In this document: piece by piece, positions 25,272 through 34,221 of the stretch | Position numbering within the stretch: position 1 is the first letter of the stretch | Layout: every line of letters begins with the position of its first letter | Source of the DNA: Treponema sp. | GTDB taxonomy: Bacteria; Spirochaetota; Spirochaetia; Treponematales; Treponemataceae | DNA length: 64,000 bases | Direction of reading: 5' to 3' | NCBI GenBank assembly: GCA_017940005.1 | Contig: JAGAZO010000009.1 | Location: 186,001-250,000, forward strand | Notes under the pieces: model-generated | What the model was told of the DNA's origin: nothing | Database searches by the model: none | The model's input: only the letters and a program-made list of their open reading frames with translations | Program-made: the position numbers and the translations under genes

Positions 25272-27067
25272 CGGAGCATCTCCTGCACTTGCGGCAATTC
25301 GTCAAAATCATGCTCGTCACGATAACGGATTATGCGGTATGAGTAGCCTTGCTCTGCAAGAAACTTCTGTCTGTTTGCGCCAAAATCTTCTTCGACAGTG
25401 CCCCGCGAGATGAGCGTAAAAAATCGCGACATGCGTTCTTTTGGGCGCAAGATTCTTCCGAGTCGTTGCGCTTCTTCCTGACGGCTTCCAAAGGTGCCGG
25501 AGACTTGAATGGCGAGCGAGGCGTCAGGCAAGTCTATTGCAAAGTTTGCAACTTTTGAAACGACGAGTACATGGACGTTGCCGCTGCGAAAATCGGCGTA
25601 TATGTTGTCGCGCTCTGTGACAGGCGTTCTCCCTGTGATGATTGGCGCATTTAAAATCTTGGCGAGGTTTTCAAGCTGCTTGATGTAGTGCCCGATGACG
25701 AGGATTTTGTCGTCGGGAAAACGGTCGACAATTTCTTTAACAATTTTGTCTTTTACGGGATTTTCGCTTGCAATGCGATGCTTTGTGCGTGGAGCTGCAA
25801 CAGCATAGTCAAGCTCGGCTTTGCTGCTCAAATCGACGCGCACTTCAATGCATTCAGCAGTTGCAATCCATCCTGATTTTTCAAGCTCTTTCCACGGCAC
25901 GTCGTAACGTTTTGGTCCTACGAGGCTGAACACATAGCCTTCGCAACCGTCTTCACGCACAAGCGTTGCGGTAAGCCCGACGCGTCGCACTGCTTGCAAC
26001 TCTGCAACAACGCGAAAAATCGGAGCTGGCAGCATGTGCACTTCATCGTAAATTATTAATCCCCACGGGCGTTTTCTGAAAAGCGAAAAATGCGGATACT
26101 GTCCGTCTTTTTCTGGCCGCCATGTCAATATCTGATACGTTGCAACAGTCACGCATGCAATCGTTTTTTCTTCGCCCGTGTATTCTGCAATCTGATTTTT
26201 TGTTAAATTTGTTTTGTCGAGCAGTTCCGTAATCCACTGGTGCACTGCGGTAATGTTTGTTGTTACGATGAGCGTGCTCGTTTTGAGCAGCTCCATGATT
26301 TTCATGCCAACGATTGTTTTGCCTGCGCCGCATGGAAGCACGATTGTGCCAAAGCCTGTGCCAGCTCCTTTGTTGCCCACAAGCGACAGCGCCGCGCGTG
26401 TTTGATAGTCGCGCACCACGAGCGGAACACCTGCACTTGTCGTTTTTCGCAGCGTGATTTCAAGCTCTTCGCCATCTGCAAGCGGCACGTCGTCTTTTAC
26501 CGGCCAGCCTGCTTTTAACAGTTCCTGTTTTACCGTGCCGCGATCTGTCAATTTAATAAGAAATGAAAACTGCGGTGTACAGGTGTCTGCTCGTGCGTGC
26601 GCATTGCCTGCGTTTTTCATTCCGCATGTTTTTGCATGTGTTGCGAGTGCGTTTGTCTGCATGTTTCCAGTGATTAATAATTTTTGCAGCGCGGTATTTG
26701 CGCACAGCTCTTTGTAGATGCGCTCTGAATCAGTCACAAGGTATAGATAAGATTCGTTGCCGCTCGGAATAAGGCGAAGTTTCCCAAATCGTTCTGCTGT
26801 TTCAAAAATCCATGCGCTTACTGATTGCGGCATGTCGAAACGGCTGTATTTTTCGAGCACGGCAATTGTGTCGCGCGCGGTAAAGCCTGCGCTTGCGGCG
26901 TTCCACAGCGAAAGCGGCGTGAGGCGATATGTATGCAAATGTTCAGGCGAGCGCTCAAGTTCTGCAAAAGGAATTAACGCGTCGCGGCATTCGTCAGCAT
27001 GCGGCGCATGGACGTCGAGCAAAAGCGTCTTGTCACTTTGAACGATGAGCGGGTTGTTATTTTGCAT
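25268..27067 (-). CDS. xpb: XPB-family DNA repair helicase
   Basis: A 599-residue Superfamily 2 helicase. Motifs in order: Walker A LPCGAGKT (244-251), DEVH box (341-344), motif III LTATL, the XPB-specific RED motif (371-373), and motif VI QRLGRILRP. The RED motif and DEVH box distinguish XPB from UvrB and RecG. The N-terminal ~200 residues form the DNA-damage-recognition-like domain. In eukaryotes and archaea XPB opens DNA in excision repair; the bacterial role is less clear. The start has TATAAT 8 nt upstream and no Shine-Dalgarno. The Helicase_C_3 gene overlaps its stop. Confidence 0.9.
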   Translation of the reverse strand: MQNNNPLIVQSDKTLLLDVHAPHADECRDALIPFAELERSPEHLHTYRLTPLSLWNAASAGFTARDTIAVLEKYSRFDMPQSVSAWIFETAERFGKLRLIPSGNESYLYLVTDSERIYKELCANTALQKLLITGNMQTNALATHAKTCGMKNAGNAHARADTCTPQFSFLIKLTDRGTVKQELLKAGWPVKDDVPLADGEELEITLRKTTSAGVPLVVRDYQTRAALSLVGNKGAGTGFGTIVLPCGAGKTIVGMKIMELLKTSTLIVTTNITAVHQWITELLDKTNLTKNQIAEYTGEEKTIACVTVATYQILTWRPEKDGQYPHFSLFRKRPWGLIIYDEVHMLPAPIFRVVAELQAVRRVGLTATLVREDGCEGYVFSLVGPKRYDVPWKELEKSGWIATAECIEVRVDLSSKAELDYAVAAPRTKHRIASENPVKDKIVKEIVDRFPDDKILVIGHYIKQLENLAKILNAPIITGRTPVTERDNIYADFRSGNVHVLVVSKVANFAIDLPDASLAIQVSGTFGSRQEEAQRLGRILRPKERMSRFFTLISRGTVEEDFGANRQKFLAEQGYSYRIIRYRDEHDFDELPQVQEMLR

Positions 27068-27075
27068 AACAGTAC

Positions 27076-27103
27076 ATTATACCGCGAACGAAAAAAATCT
27101 GCA
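27076..27103 (-). promoter_or_regulatory. Likely promoter of the xpb operon
   Basis: On the minus strand TTGCAG, a 16-bp spacer and a perfect TATAAT (27081-27076), only 8 nt before the ATG at 27067. Confidence 0.5.
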
Positions 27104-27196
27104 ATGAAATGAAAATCGAAATATGTTTCCGACAATGGAAAAACATTGACGTATAACGGTGCTACATATACAAAGCAATACATTATGGTTTAATGC

Positions 27197-27235
27197 AAAA
27201 AAAGCGGAACGAGTACATTTACGTCCCGCTTTTTT
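27197..27235 (-). terminator. Intrinsic terminator of the acyl-CoA synthetase gene
   Basis: On the minus strand GCGGGACG (27229-27222) pairs with CGTTCCGC (27211-27204), one G-U pair, followed by seven T. It begins about 20 bp past the stop at 27251. A-run and T-run on both sides could make it bidirectional. Confidence 0.82.
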
Positions 27236-27250
27236 AATGCTTGTCATGCA

Positions 27251-28963
27251 TCACGTTGATATGCGGAATAAATCGTTTCTGCTCGGCGTTTCAGGAGCTG
27301 TGCCTTTGTCCTTTTCGCGGATTTCTACGCGACGGATTTTTCCGCTGATTGTCTTCGGCAGCTCTTTTACGAACTCGATGATGCGCGGGTGCTTGTAGCT
27401 TGCCGTTTGATTTTTTACGTAATCCTGCAACTCGATTTCGAGCGATTTGCACGGCTCGAAACCTGCATTAAGAACAATCGTTGCTTTTACGAGCTGGCCA
27501 CGCTTTTTGTCTTCTACGCCAGTAACCGCGCATTCAAGCACTGCGGGATGCTTCATCAAAACGCTTTCAACTTCAAACGGACTGATTCTGTAGCCCGCGC
27601 TTTTGATGATGTCGTCGTTACGCCCGATAAACCACAGGTAGCCGTCTTTGTCAAAATATGCTGTGTCGCCTGTGTGATACAGCCCGCCGTCGAATGCTGC
27701 TGCCGTGAGTGAAAAGTCGCGATAGTAGCCGGAGAACAATCCAAACGGGCGCTCTTTGTCTATGCGTATGACAATTTCGCCTTGCTCGCCTGCTTTGCAT
27801 GTGACACCTTTTGGCGAAATGATGTCAACATTGTAGCCAGGCGCGGGCTTTCCCATTGAGCCGGGCTTTATCTCCATGCCGGGAAAATTTCCAATGATAA
27901 CAGTCGCTTCTGTCTGACCGTATGCTTCCGCCATCTTGATTCCTGTCAGTTCAAAAAATTTGTTAAAGACTTCTGCGTTGAGCGCTTCGCCAGCTGTCAC
28001 GCAGTATTTCAAATGTGACAAATCGTATTTTTTAAAATCTTGTCGAATCAAATAGCGGTACACGGTTGGCGGCGCGCAAAACGTCGTCACTTTGTAGTGC
28101 GCAATTTTTTGCAGCATTCTGTCGGGTTTGAAACTTATCATGTCGTATGCAAATACTGCGCTTCCTGCAAGCCACTGTCCATATAGTTTGCCCCATACAG
28201 CTTTTGCCCAGCCTGTTTCTGCAATCGTCAAGTGCAAGCCGTTGTCAACAACATTTTGCCAATATTTTGCTGTTACAATATGACCGAGTGGGTAAAGAAA
28301 ATTGTGCTGCACCATCTTCGGATAGCCCGATGTTCCCGACGTAAAGTAGAGCAGCATGATGTCTTCGTTTGTTGTAGCGGCATTGCCAGTGGGGCGCGGA
28401 AAATCACTCGAGCACGTTTCGTACGCTTTATGAAAGTTTGCCCAAATGCCGCGATCGCTTCCCACCGTTACGAGCGTTTTTACTGTTGGAGACTCTGCAA
28501 GTGATTTTTCAATTTCGCTCTGCACTTTTGGCTCGTCGAACGACACTATCATCTTTATTTGCGCCGCGTTGTTGCGGTACTCGATGTCTTTTACCAAAAG
28601 CTGGTCTGTTGCAGGAATTGCGATTGCGCCAATGCGATGCAGCGCAATGATGAACCACCAAAACTCATAGCGGCGGCGTAAAATCAGCATGACAGAATCG
28701 CCCTTTTTAATGCCGTGCGCCACAAGAAAGTTCGCCGTCTTTTTCGACATCTCAGAAATGTCTGCAAACGTGAACACGCGTTCTTCGCCCGAATCATCGC
28801 ACCACACGAGCGCACGCTTGTTCGGCTCTTCCTGTGCGTAGCGGTCAACGACATCATACGCAAAATTAAAATTGTCAGGAATCTTGATTTTGAAATGCTT
28901 TTTCAAATCTTCGTATGAGGAAAAATCTCTGTCGTTTTCGATAAATTCTTTGTACAGTACCAT
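27251..28963 (-). CDS. Acyl-CoA synthetase (AMP-forming, AcsM-like)
   Basis: A 570-residue adenylate-forming ligase. I see the P-loop [15 protein letters not shown], the adenylate contact [10 protein letters not shown], the [11 protein letters not shown] hinge region with [13 protein letters not shown], and the catalytic C-terminal lysine in [10 protein letters not shown]. The length and text match medium-chain acyl-CoA or acetyl-CoA synthetase-like enzymes that activate short or medium carboxylates. The chain length cannot be told. It is monocistronic with its own promoter and terminator. Confidence 0.88.
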   Translation of the reverse strand: MVLYKEFIENDRDFSSYEDLKKHFKIKIPDNFNFAYDVVDRYAQEEPNKRALVWCDDSGEERVFTFADISEMSKKTANFLVAHGIKKGDSVMLILRRRYEFWWFIIALHRIGAIAIPATDQLLVKDIEYRNNAAQIKMIVSFDEPKVQSEIEKSLAESPTVKTLVTVGSDRGIWANFHKAYETCSSDFPRPTGNAATTNEDIMLLYFTSGTSGYPKMVQHNFLYPLGHIVTAKYWQNVVDNGLHLTIAETGWAKAVWGKLYGQWLAGSAVFAYDMISFKPDRMLQKIAHYKVTTFCAPPTVYRYLIRQDFKKYDLSHLKYCVTAGEALNAEVFNKFFELTGIKMAEAYGQTEATVIIGNFPGMEIKPGSMGKPAPGYNVDIISPKGVTCKAGEQGEIVIRIDKERPFGLFSGYYRDFSLTAAAFDGGLYHTGDTAYFDKDGYLWFIGRNDDIIKSAGYRISPFEVESVLMKHPAVLECAVTGVEDKKRGQLVKATIVLNAGFEPCKSLEIELQDYVKNQTASYKHPRIIEFVKELPKTISGKIRRVEIREKDKGTAPETPSRNDLFRIST

Positions 28964-28969
28964 GATTTT

Positions 28970-28997
28970 ATTATGACATTTTTACTATATTTGTCAA
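28970..28997 (-). promoter_or_regulatory. Likely promoter of the acyl-CoA synthetase gene
   Basis: On the minus strand TTGACA (28997-28992), a 16-bp spacer and CATAAT (28975-28970), ending 6 nt before the ATG; no Shine-Dalgarno is seen, so the transcript is probably leaderless. Confidence 0.55.
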
Positions 28998-29094
28998 GCG
29001 AAAAAACTAACACAGCGAGAAAACTAACAATCTATTTTTTCTTTTAATAAGGATGTTTGCTTTTGCTGGCCATTTTTAGCACGGCACATGCTTT

Positions 29095-29123
29095 TTGTAC
29101 GATTTCCGCGTATGTGCTATACT
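29095..29123 (+). promoter_or_regulatory. Likely promoter of the macrodomain gene
   Basis: TTGTAC (29095-29100), a 17-bp spacer and TATACT (29118-29123), ending 6 nt before the ATG at 29130. No Shine-Dalgarno is visible. Confidence 0.55.
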
Positions 29124-29129
29124 GCATGC

Positions 29130-29969
29130 ATGGAAAAACAAATTTCTTCACAGGCAGAGCGGCTCGCGTTTCTCATCGATGCGCTCAAAAATGAAAGCGA
29201 TGAATACCGTGCAATCTCTGTTCCTCACGTATACGACGAGCAGCGGCTTTTATTTCGCTCGCTCATGAATGTGCGGCTGCCGCATCCTATTGCGCCAGAA
29301 GTGCTCCGCGCGCAAGATGATTTTTTGCAAACTGAAGCGCGTGAAAATGGTATTGTTTCGCTCGCAGATATTCCCACAGCTAAAACGCAGTACGCAAGCG
29401 CGCACAAGCATGCAGAAAAGCTTTCGATTTGGCAAGGCGACATTACGCGCTTGCATGTTGGTGCGATTGTAAATGCGGCAAACTCACAGTTGCTCGGCTG
29501 CTTTATTCCGTGCCATCGCTGCATAGACAACGCAATTCACAGCGGGGCGGGAATGCAGTTGCGCGAGGCATGCAACGAACTTATGCAAAAAAAGCGCGCG
29601 CAATTCGGCAGCAATTATGAAGCACCGACAGGCTGCGCGGAAATAACGGAAGCGTTCAATTTACCGTCGTCATACGTTATTCACACAGTTGGTCCGATTG
29701 TGTCGTCGCACCTTACTGAACAGCACTGCGACAACTTGCGTAGCTGCTACAAGAATGTGCTCACATGTGCAAAATCTCACAATGTGCGGAGTGTCGCCTT
29801 TTGCTGCATCTCCACTGGCGAATTCCATTTTCCAAACGACGCGGCAGCGGAAATTGCCATAAACACAGTGAGCGATTTTCTTGCAGATGACGCAGACGCG
29901 TTTGACAGAATCATCTTCAACGTGTTCAAAGAAGCGGATAAAAAGTTGTACGAGCAGCTGCTTGCGTAG
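29130..29969 (+). CDS. Zinc-dependent macrodomain ADP-ribosyl hydrolase
   Basis: A 279-residue protein with a helical N-terminal ~95 residues and a macrodomain after it. The macrodomain shows GDIT (103-106), NAAN (115-118) and the zinc-site text GCFIPCHRCIDNAIH (123-137, with Cys124, His129 and Cys131 as likely ligands) that marks the Zn-macro class. In Staphylococcus and Streptococcus such enzymes remove ADP-ribose placed by a class M sirtuin on a lipoylated GcvH-like protein. A matching sirtuin lies 25 kb away at 55286. The start of a second, truncated sirtuin copy abuts this gene's stop in antisense. Confidence 0.87.
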   Translation: MEKQISSQAERLAFLIDALKNESDEYRAISVPHVYDEQRLLFRSLMNVRLPHPIAPEVLRAQDDFLQTEARENGIVSLADIPTAKTQYASAHKHAEKLSIWQGDITRLHVGAIVNAANSQLLGCFIPCHRCIDNAIHSGAGMQLREACNELMQKKRAQFGSNYEAPTGCAEITEAFNLPSSYVIHTVGPIVSSHLTEQHCDNLRSCYKNVLTCAKSHNVRSVAFCCISTGEFHFPNDAAAEIAINTVSDFLADDADAFDRIIFNVFKEADKKLYEQLLA

Positions 29970-29970
29970 C

Positions 29971-30125
29971 GTGTGCAAGAGCGTTTTCATAAAGCAGCAT
30001 GCTCATAGTTTAAATATACTGCTTTTTGTTGTGCGCGAGGGGGCGACGTGGCGGGAGGGCAGTTTTTCAAAACTGCCCTCCCGGTACATTTTGGCGCACG
30101 AGGTGTGCGCCAAAATACTGAAACC
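29971..30125 (-). repeat. Inverted copy of the sirtuin promoter and start (ghost of a sirtuin gene)
   Basis: Read on the minus strand, this ~155 bp matches 55169-55321: two stem-loops (30088-30116 and 30052-30083, the latter a perfect 15-bp stem), the shared tract through GTATATTTAAACTATG, and then 12 codons MSMLLYENALAH against MGILSYENAIAH of the intact sirtuin. Homology stops one base from the macrodomain stop codon. Beyond it the antisense frame does not resemble a sirtuin. It is a truncated, non-functional sirtuin 5' end. Confidence 0.82.
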
Positions 30126-30280
30126 ACAAAGCACCCGACCGTGCGAGCGTAATTATAATGCAACGGAGTTGTAACAAAAACGCGAGCACGGACGCGCCCT
30201 GATTATTAAAAATCATTGCTCTATTCAAACTGCCTCATTGCAACGCGCTCATTTTTGTTTTACACTGGACACATTATTAC
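30126..30280. other. Spacer before the UvrD-like gene
   Basis: No gene. A TATAAT is present at 30154-30159 without a convincing -35. No Shine-Dalgarno is seen directly before the ATG at 30281. Confidence 0.35.
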
Positions 30281-32422
30281 ATGGCATCGATTCTTTCTTC
30301 GCTCAACGACGAGCAAAAAATGGCAGTTACTCAGACGGAAGGATATGTGCGCGTTATCGCGGGCGCTGGCACAGGAAAGACGCGCGCACTTACATCGCGT
30401 TACTGCTATCTTGTTGACGAAGCGGGCATTGCTCCTGCAAACATTTTGTGCGTCACATTTACAAATCGCGCTGCAAACGAAATGAAAAGCCGCGTACGCA
30501 AACTGCTTGGCGACATTGATTTGGGCTACATCTGCACGTTCCATGCGTTTTGCGTGCAACTGCTCAAAGAAGACATCAATGTTTTGAACTACCCAAAAAA
30601 TTTTATGATTATGGATGTTGAAGACGAGCGCGAAATTTTGTTAAGAATTTTTGCCGACATGCACATTACATTGCGCGACATGACAATTCAACAGGCGATT
30701 GATGATGTGCTCGAAGCAAAAAAAATGCGTGCGGACACATACATTGACGACATCTATCGTTTGAACAATGAGCAGTTACGCGAGCGATTCAACATACTCA
30801 AAGACCGCAATGACGCAATTTTTGCACGCTATATCTATGAACAGAAAAAATGTTTTGGGCTTGATTTCAACGATTTAATAAATTTTGCTACGTATATTCT
30901 TGAGCATTTTCCTGCTGTACGCGAAAAGTGGCAGGAGCGAATGCAGTACGTTATGATTGACGAGTTTCAGGATGTGAGCAAGAAGCAGTATCGCATTGCC
31001 CAGCTGCTTTCGGCAAAACATGAAAATCTTTTTATTGTTGGCGACTCAGATCAAACGATTTACTCATGGCGCGGCTCTCACGTTAAACTGTTCCTTGACT
31101 TTGACAAAACGTATCCTGCTGCGAAAACGATTGTGCTCACAAAAAATTATCGTTCTACGCCTGAAATTATTGCGGCATCAGATTCGCTCATTGCAAAAAA
31201 TACTGTGCGCTATCCAAAGACGCTTTTGCCATGCAATGCGTCGGGAAATAAACCGATTTATAATCATTGCAAAAGCGAGTCGGAAGAGGCGTTGTGGATT
31301 TTTAATAAAATTCAATCACTCGCAATGCAGGGAAGTGCTTACGGCAGCATTGCAGTGTTGTATCGCGCGCACTATCTTTCTCGCGTAATTGAAGAAGTAT
31401 TTATTGAAAAGCATGTGCCGTATAAATTTTACAGCGGCATTGAGTTTTACAGTCGTCGCGAAATTAAAGATATTGTCTGCTACCTTCGCATGATTACAAG
31501 CGGAGATGACGTTGCGTTTTTGCGCACAATCAATATGCCGTCTCGAAAAATTGGCAAGAAAAAAATTGAACAGCTGCGCGTTTTTGCAGAGGAACGCAAC
31601 TGCACGCTGTATGATGCGTTGAAGTCGCTCGCAGACACGCAACTTTTTTACGGCACTGATGCGCGGCGGTACATTGAAACGATTGAATCATTGAGAGAAA
31701 CATATGCGTCACTTCCGCTCGGTACGCTTCTTCAAGCAGTGATGGACAAATCTGGATACGAAGCGTATTTGCGTTTGCAAAATGACCAGGAGCGTCTCGA
31801 CAATGTTGCAGAGTTCCGTCGCGTTGTAGAAAAAGCTGGGCAAGACGATGATGCAAGCCTCGAAGATTTTCTTGCGCACATTACGCTGTTCACCGATTTA
31901 GACCGTGAAGAAAATACAAACAACGTAAAACTTATGACGATTCATGCGGCAAAAGGAATGGAGTTTCCTTACGTGTTCATATGCGGCATGAACGAGGGCG
32001 TGTTTCCATCGCGCAAAACGCTTTCACTTGAGGACATGGAAGAAGAACGCAGAATCGCATACGTTGCCATGACGCGTGCAAAAGATATGCTTTTTCTGTC
32101 GGATTCAGAAGGCACGGCAAACGATAATCTTTTTAAATATCCGTCGCGCTTTATCTTTGATGCGGGGCTTGAAAATTTTTTGCTTGAACGAGAGCTTGAT
32201 AAAACACTCGTAGCGCAAGCACAAAAGATTATAGCATATAGCGAAACAGAACTTGCGCGCGTGGGCGAATTGCTTGAAGCGGAAACACGCATACAACACA
32301 CAGTATTCGGCAGCGGCACAATCGTCAGCGTGAATAAAAAAGATGGCTGTTATTTTATTAAATTCGACGCACTTAAAACGGAACGGAACATTCGCTTTGG
32401 AACAAAGTTGCAAGTACTGTGA
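30281..32422 (+). CDS. pcrA: UvrD/PcrA-type Superfamily I DNA helicase
   Basis: A 713-residue 3'-5' helicase for DNA repair and replication-fork processing. Motifs: LNDEQKMAV Q-motif region, Walker A GAGTGKT (28-34), CVTFTNRAANEMKSR (Ia), MIDEFQDVSKKQY (II, near 225), VGDSDQTIYSWRGS (III), TIHAAKGMEFPYVF (V) and AYVAMTRAKDML (VI). The C-terminus has the PcrA-like segment VFGSGTIVSVNKKDG, a Tudor-like module that binds RNA polymerase in Bacillus. It is slightly shorter than E. coli UvrD. PcrA and UvrD names are equally defensible. Confidence 0.9.
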   Translation: MASILSSLNDEQKMAVTQTEGYVRVIAGAGTGKTRALTSRYCYLVDEAGIAPANILCVTFTNRAANEMKSRVRKLLGDIDLGYICTFHAFCVQLLKEDINVLNYPKNFMIMDVEDEREILLRIFADMHITLRDMTIQQAIDDVLEAKKMRADTYIDDIYRLNNEQLRERFNILKDRNDAIFARYIYEQKKCFGLDFNDLINFATYILEHFPAVREKWQERMQYVMIDEFQDVSKKQYRIAQLLSAKHENLFIVGDSDQTIYSWRGSHVKLFLDFDKTYPAAKTIVLTKNYRSTPEIIAASDSLIAKNTVRYPKTLLPCNASGNKPIYNHCKSESEEALWIFNKIQSLAMQGSAYGSIAVLYRAHYLSRVIEEVFIEKHVPYKFYSGIEFYSRREIKDIVCYLRMITSGDDVAFLRTINMPSRKIGKKKIEQLRVFAEERNCTLYDALKSLADTQLFYGTDARRYIETIESLRETYASLPLGTLLQAVMDKSGYEAYLRLQNDQERLDNVAEFRRVVEKAGQDDDASLEDFLAHITLFTDLDREENTNNVKLMTIHAAKGMEFPYVFICGMNEGVFPSRKTLSLEDMEEERRIAYVAMTRAKDMLFLSDSEGTANDNLFKYPSRFIFDAGLENFLLERELDKTLVAQAQKIIAYSETELARVGELLEAETRIQHTVFGSGTIVSVNKKDGCYFIKFDALKTERNIRFGTKLQVL

Positions 32423-32499
32423 TTCATGTGCAACCATCAAGCAGTGTGCAAATAGGTATCATGCGCATAAGAGTGCGGTGGTTTTTTTTGTATTTAAAA

Positions 32500-32551
32500 G
32501 TTTATAAAAATTTAGAAACTTTTAAGCAATAGATTTCATATTTTTATAAAC
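32500..32551. promoter_or_regulatory. Inverted repeat upstream of the DUF4143 ATPase promoter
   Basis: GTTTATAAAAAT (32500-32511) and its exact complement ATTTTTATAAAC (32540-32551) lie just before the -35 box; part of the same word (AGTTTATAAT) recurs over the -10 box. This looks like an operator for a repressor or a bent AT-rich control region. Confidence 0.45.
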
Positions 32552-32553
32552 TA

Positions 32554-32582
32554 TTGACACAGCGGAGAAGATAGTTTATAAT
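32554..32582 (+). promoter_or_regulatory. Consensus promoter of the DUF4143 ATPase gene
   Basis: Perfect TTGACA (32554-32559) and perfect TATAAT (32577-32582) with 17 bp between. The -10 box ends 6 nt before the ATG, so transcription should start at or next to the A of the start codon. Confidence 0.75.
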
Positions 32583-32588
32583 TTGTTT

Positions 32589-33890
32589 ATGACTATAGAA
32601 ACAGTACAGTCAGTTATTTTACAAAATCAAAAAAAACTTTCCCCAAATTTTGATGTAACAATACGCGACTTGCAAATGACAGAAATTCCGCGCAAGGCAA
32701 GCGTTGTTATTGGCATACGACGATGCGGTAAATCCACATTTGTGAGGAGTGCACTTGCAGAAATCGCTGCAAAGAAAAAACTACCGCAAGACAGAATTTG
32801 CTGGCTCGATTTTTCTGATGACCGACTTGCGTTTTTAATGGAAACAGAGCCTGGCATTATTGCGGATGCATACTATACGCTTTTTCCCGAAAATCACAAC
32901 AAAAAAGTATATTTTTTCTTTGATGAAATACAACTTGTTAAAAATTGGGCTTTGTTTGTGAATCGTTTGCAAAATACCGAAACATGCAGCGTGTTTATTT
33001 CAGGTTCTTCTGCGCGTCTCCTTTCACGTGAAATTGCTACAGAACTTGGTGCCCGAACATTCTCATGGGAATTATATCCATTTTCATTTCGCGAATATTT
33101 GCGTGCAGGCGCACTTGTAACAAAGAACGACATACTTGCAAATCCCGATAAAGTTGCTGCGCGGTTTAAGCAATACTTGAAAAACGGCGGATTTCCAGAA
33201 TTGCTATATATAAAAAAAGAAGCAGAAAAAATTGCCTACTTGCAGCATTTGACGCTCGATGTTATTGTGCGCGATGTAGCGCTCCGATACCAAATACAAG
33301 ATTTAGTGACACTCCGCATACTTGTGCTTTTGCTCTTTTCACAAATGGCAAAATTAACAACGGTTAATAAATTAAAACAACGCCTTGCAGGAAGACATTT
33401 TAAAATTTCAAACGAATGGATTTCAAAATATCTCGATTATTTGGAAGATGCGTTTTTGCTTTTCCCGGTAGAAATTCTTTCTGCAAATTCAGCAGTTCGC
33501 GCAGTGAATCCTAAAAAAATATACTGCATTGACCACGCGCTTGCTGCCGCTTCTGACATGCACGTTTTTGAAAATACAGGCGCGCTCATTGAAAATATGG
33601 TTTTTGTGCAGTTCAAACGCAAAGGAATTCCCGTTCACTATTATAAAACAAAAACAAATTATGAAATTGATTTTATCACTGGTGAAAAAAAGGACATTGC
33701 AATTTATCAAGTGTGTGTGACGTTGCAAGACGAAGAGACACGGAAGCGAGAAATCCGCGCGATAGAACACGCGTGTGAGGAACTGCATTGTTCTGTTGCT
33801 GTTATCATTACGCTTGAAGAGCGCGAAACACTCCGTCGCAAAAATTGTACCATTCGCGTAGTGCGTTTGCGCGATTGGCTGTTGCAGTAG
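32589..33890 (+). CDS. AAA ATPase with C-terminal DUF4143 domain
   Basis: A 433-residue protein of the ATP-binding AAA_14/DUF4143 family. Walker A is GIRRCGKST near residue 42, Walker B is FFFDEIQLVKNW, and sensor text VFISGSSARLLSRE and ELYPFSFREYL follow. The C-terminal DUF4143 region (about residues 200-410) ends in a nuclease-like stretch (VHYYKTKTNYEIDFIT...IAIYQVCVTL) resembling a PD-(D/E)xK fold. Such genes are abundant, mobile and patchy in host-associated bacteria; their function is unsettled. The ATG at 32589 is set by the promoter. Confidence 0.85.
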   Translation: MTIETVQSVILQNQKKLSPNFDVTIRDLQMTEIPRKASVVIGIRRCGKSTFVRSALAEIAAKKKLPQDRICWLDFSDDRLAFLMETEPGIIADAYYTLFPENHNKKVYFFFDEIQLVKNWALFVNRLQNTETCSVFISGSSARLLSREIATELGARTFSWELYPFSFREYLRAGALVTKNDILANPDKVAARFKQYLKNGGFPELLYIKKEAEKIAYLQHLTLDVIVRDVALRYQIQDLVTLRILVLLLFSQMAKLTTVNKLKQRLAGRHFKISNEWISKYLDYLEDAFLLFPVEILSANSAVRAVNPKKIYCIDHALAAASDMHVFENTGALIENMVFVQFKRKGIPVHYYKTKTNYEIDFITGEKKDIAIYQVCVTLQDEETRKREIRAIEHACEELHCSVAVIITLEERETLRRKNCTIRVVRLRDWLLQ

Positions 33891-34221
33891 CGATACACAT
33901 TACATGAGCGCAATTTCAACTGACGGGAAAATTTACTGCGCGCTGTATGAGAGACTCTCGTACTAATTGCGCGTTCCCATTTCATTACGTGCTCATAATG
34001 TAACTTCAATTGATCCTGTGGTTTTGCAAACTTACATATCTACGTGTGCACATGCGCTCATACGCACGAGATGTATACGTTTACGAATTAAAACCTGTTC
34101 GCTTGCACAATGTTAAGGCGCAGCATGCGCACATGTAGAGCCGACAAATGCAAGTGCGATTGTTAAAAATGTGAAAACGCTACTGCGTGGTTAATCTGCA
34201 AACAGCGCAAGCCGTTGCTTG
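33891..34221. other. Gene-free region between convergent genes
   Basis: About 330 bp between the stops of the DUF4143 ATPase and the YugP-like protease. I see no coding frame that looks real. Only imperfect inverted segments are visible (TTACATGAGC near 33901 against GCTCATAATGTAA near 34000). It may hold terminators for both genes but no T-run hairpin stands out. Confidence 0.4.

Noticed and set aside
29670..29990. Minus-strand open frame of 106 codons as the truncated sirtuin
   Set aside because: It is in another frame from the sirtuin-like codons (which start at 30006) and is a shadow of the macrodomain gene.
32432..32489. Terminator after the UvrD-like gene (AACCATC / GGTGGTT with T run)
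   Set aside because: The loop would be 38 nt and the stem has a G-U pair; too weak to list as a feature although the T run is suggestive.
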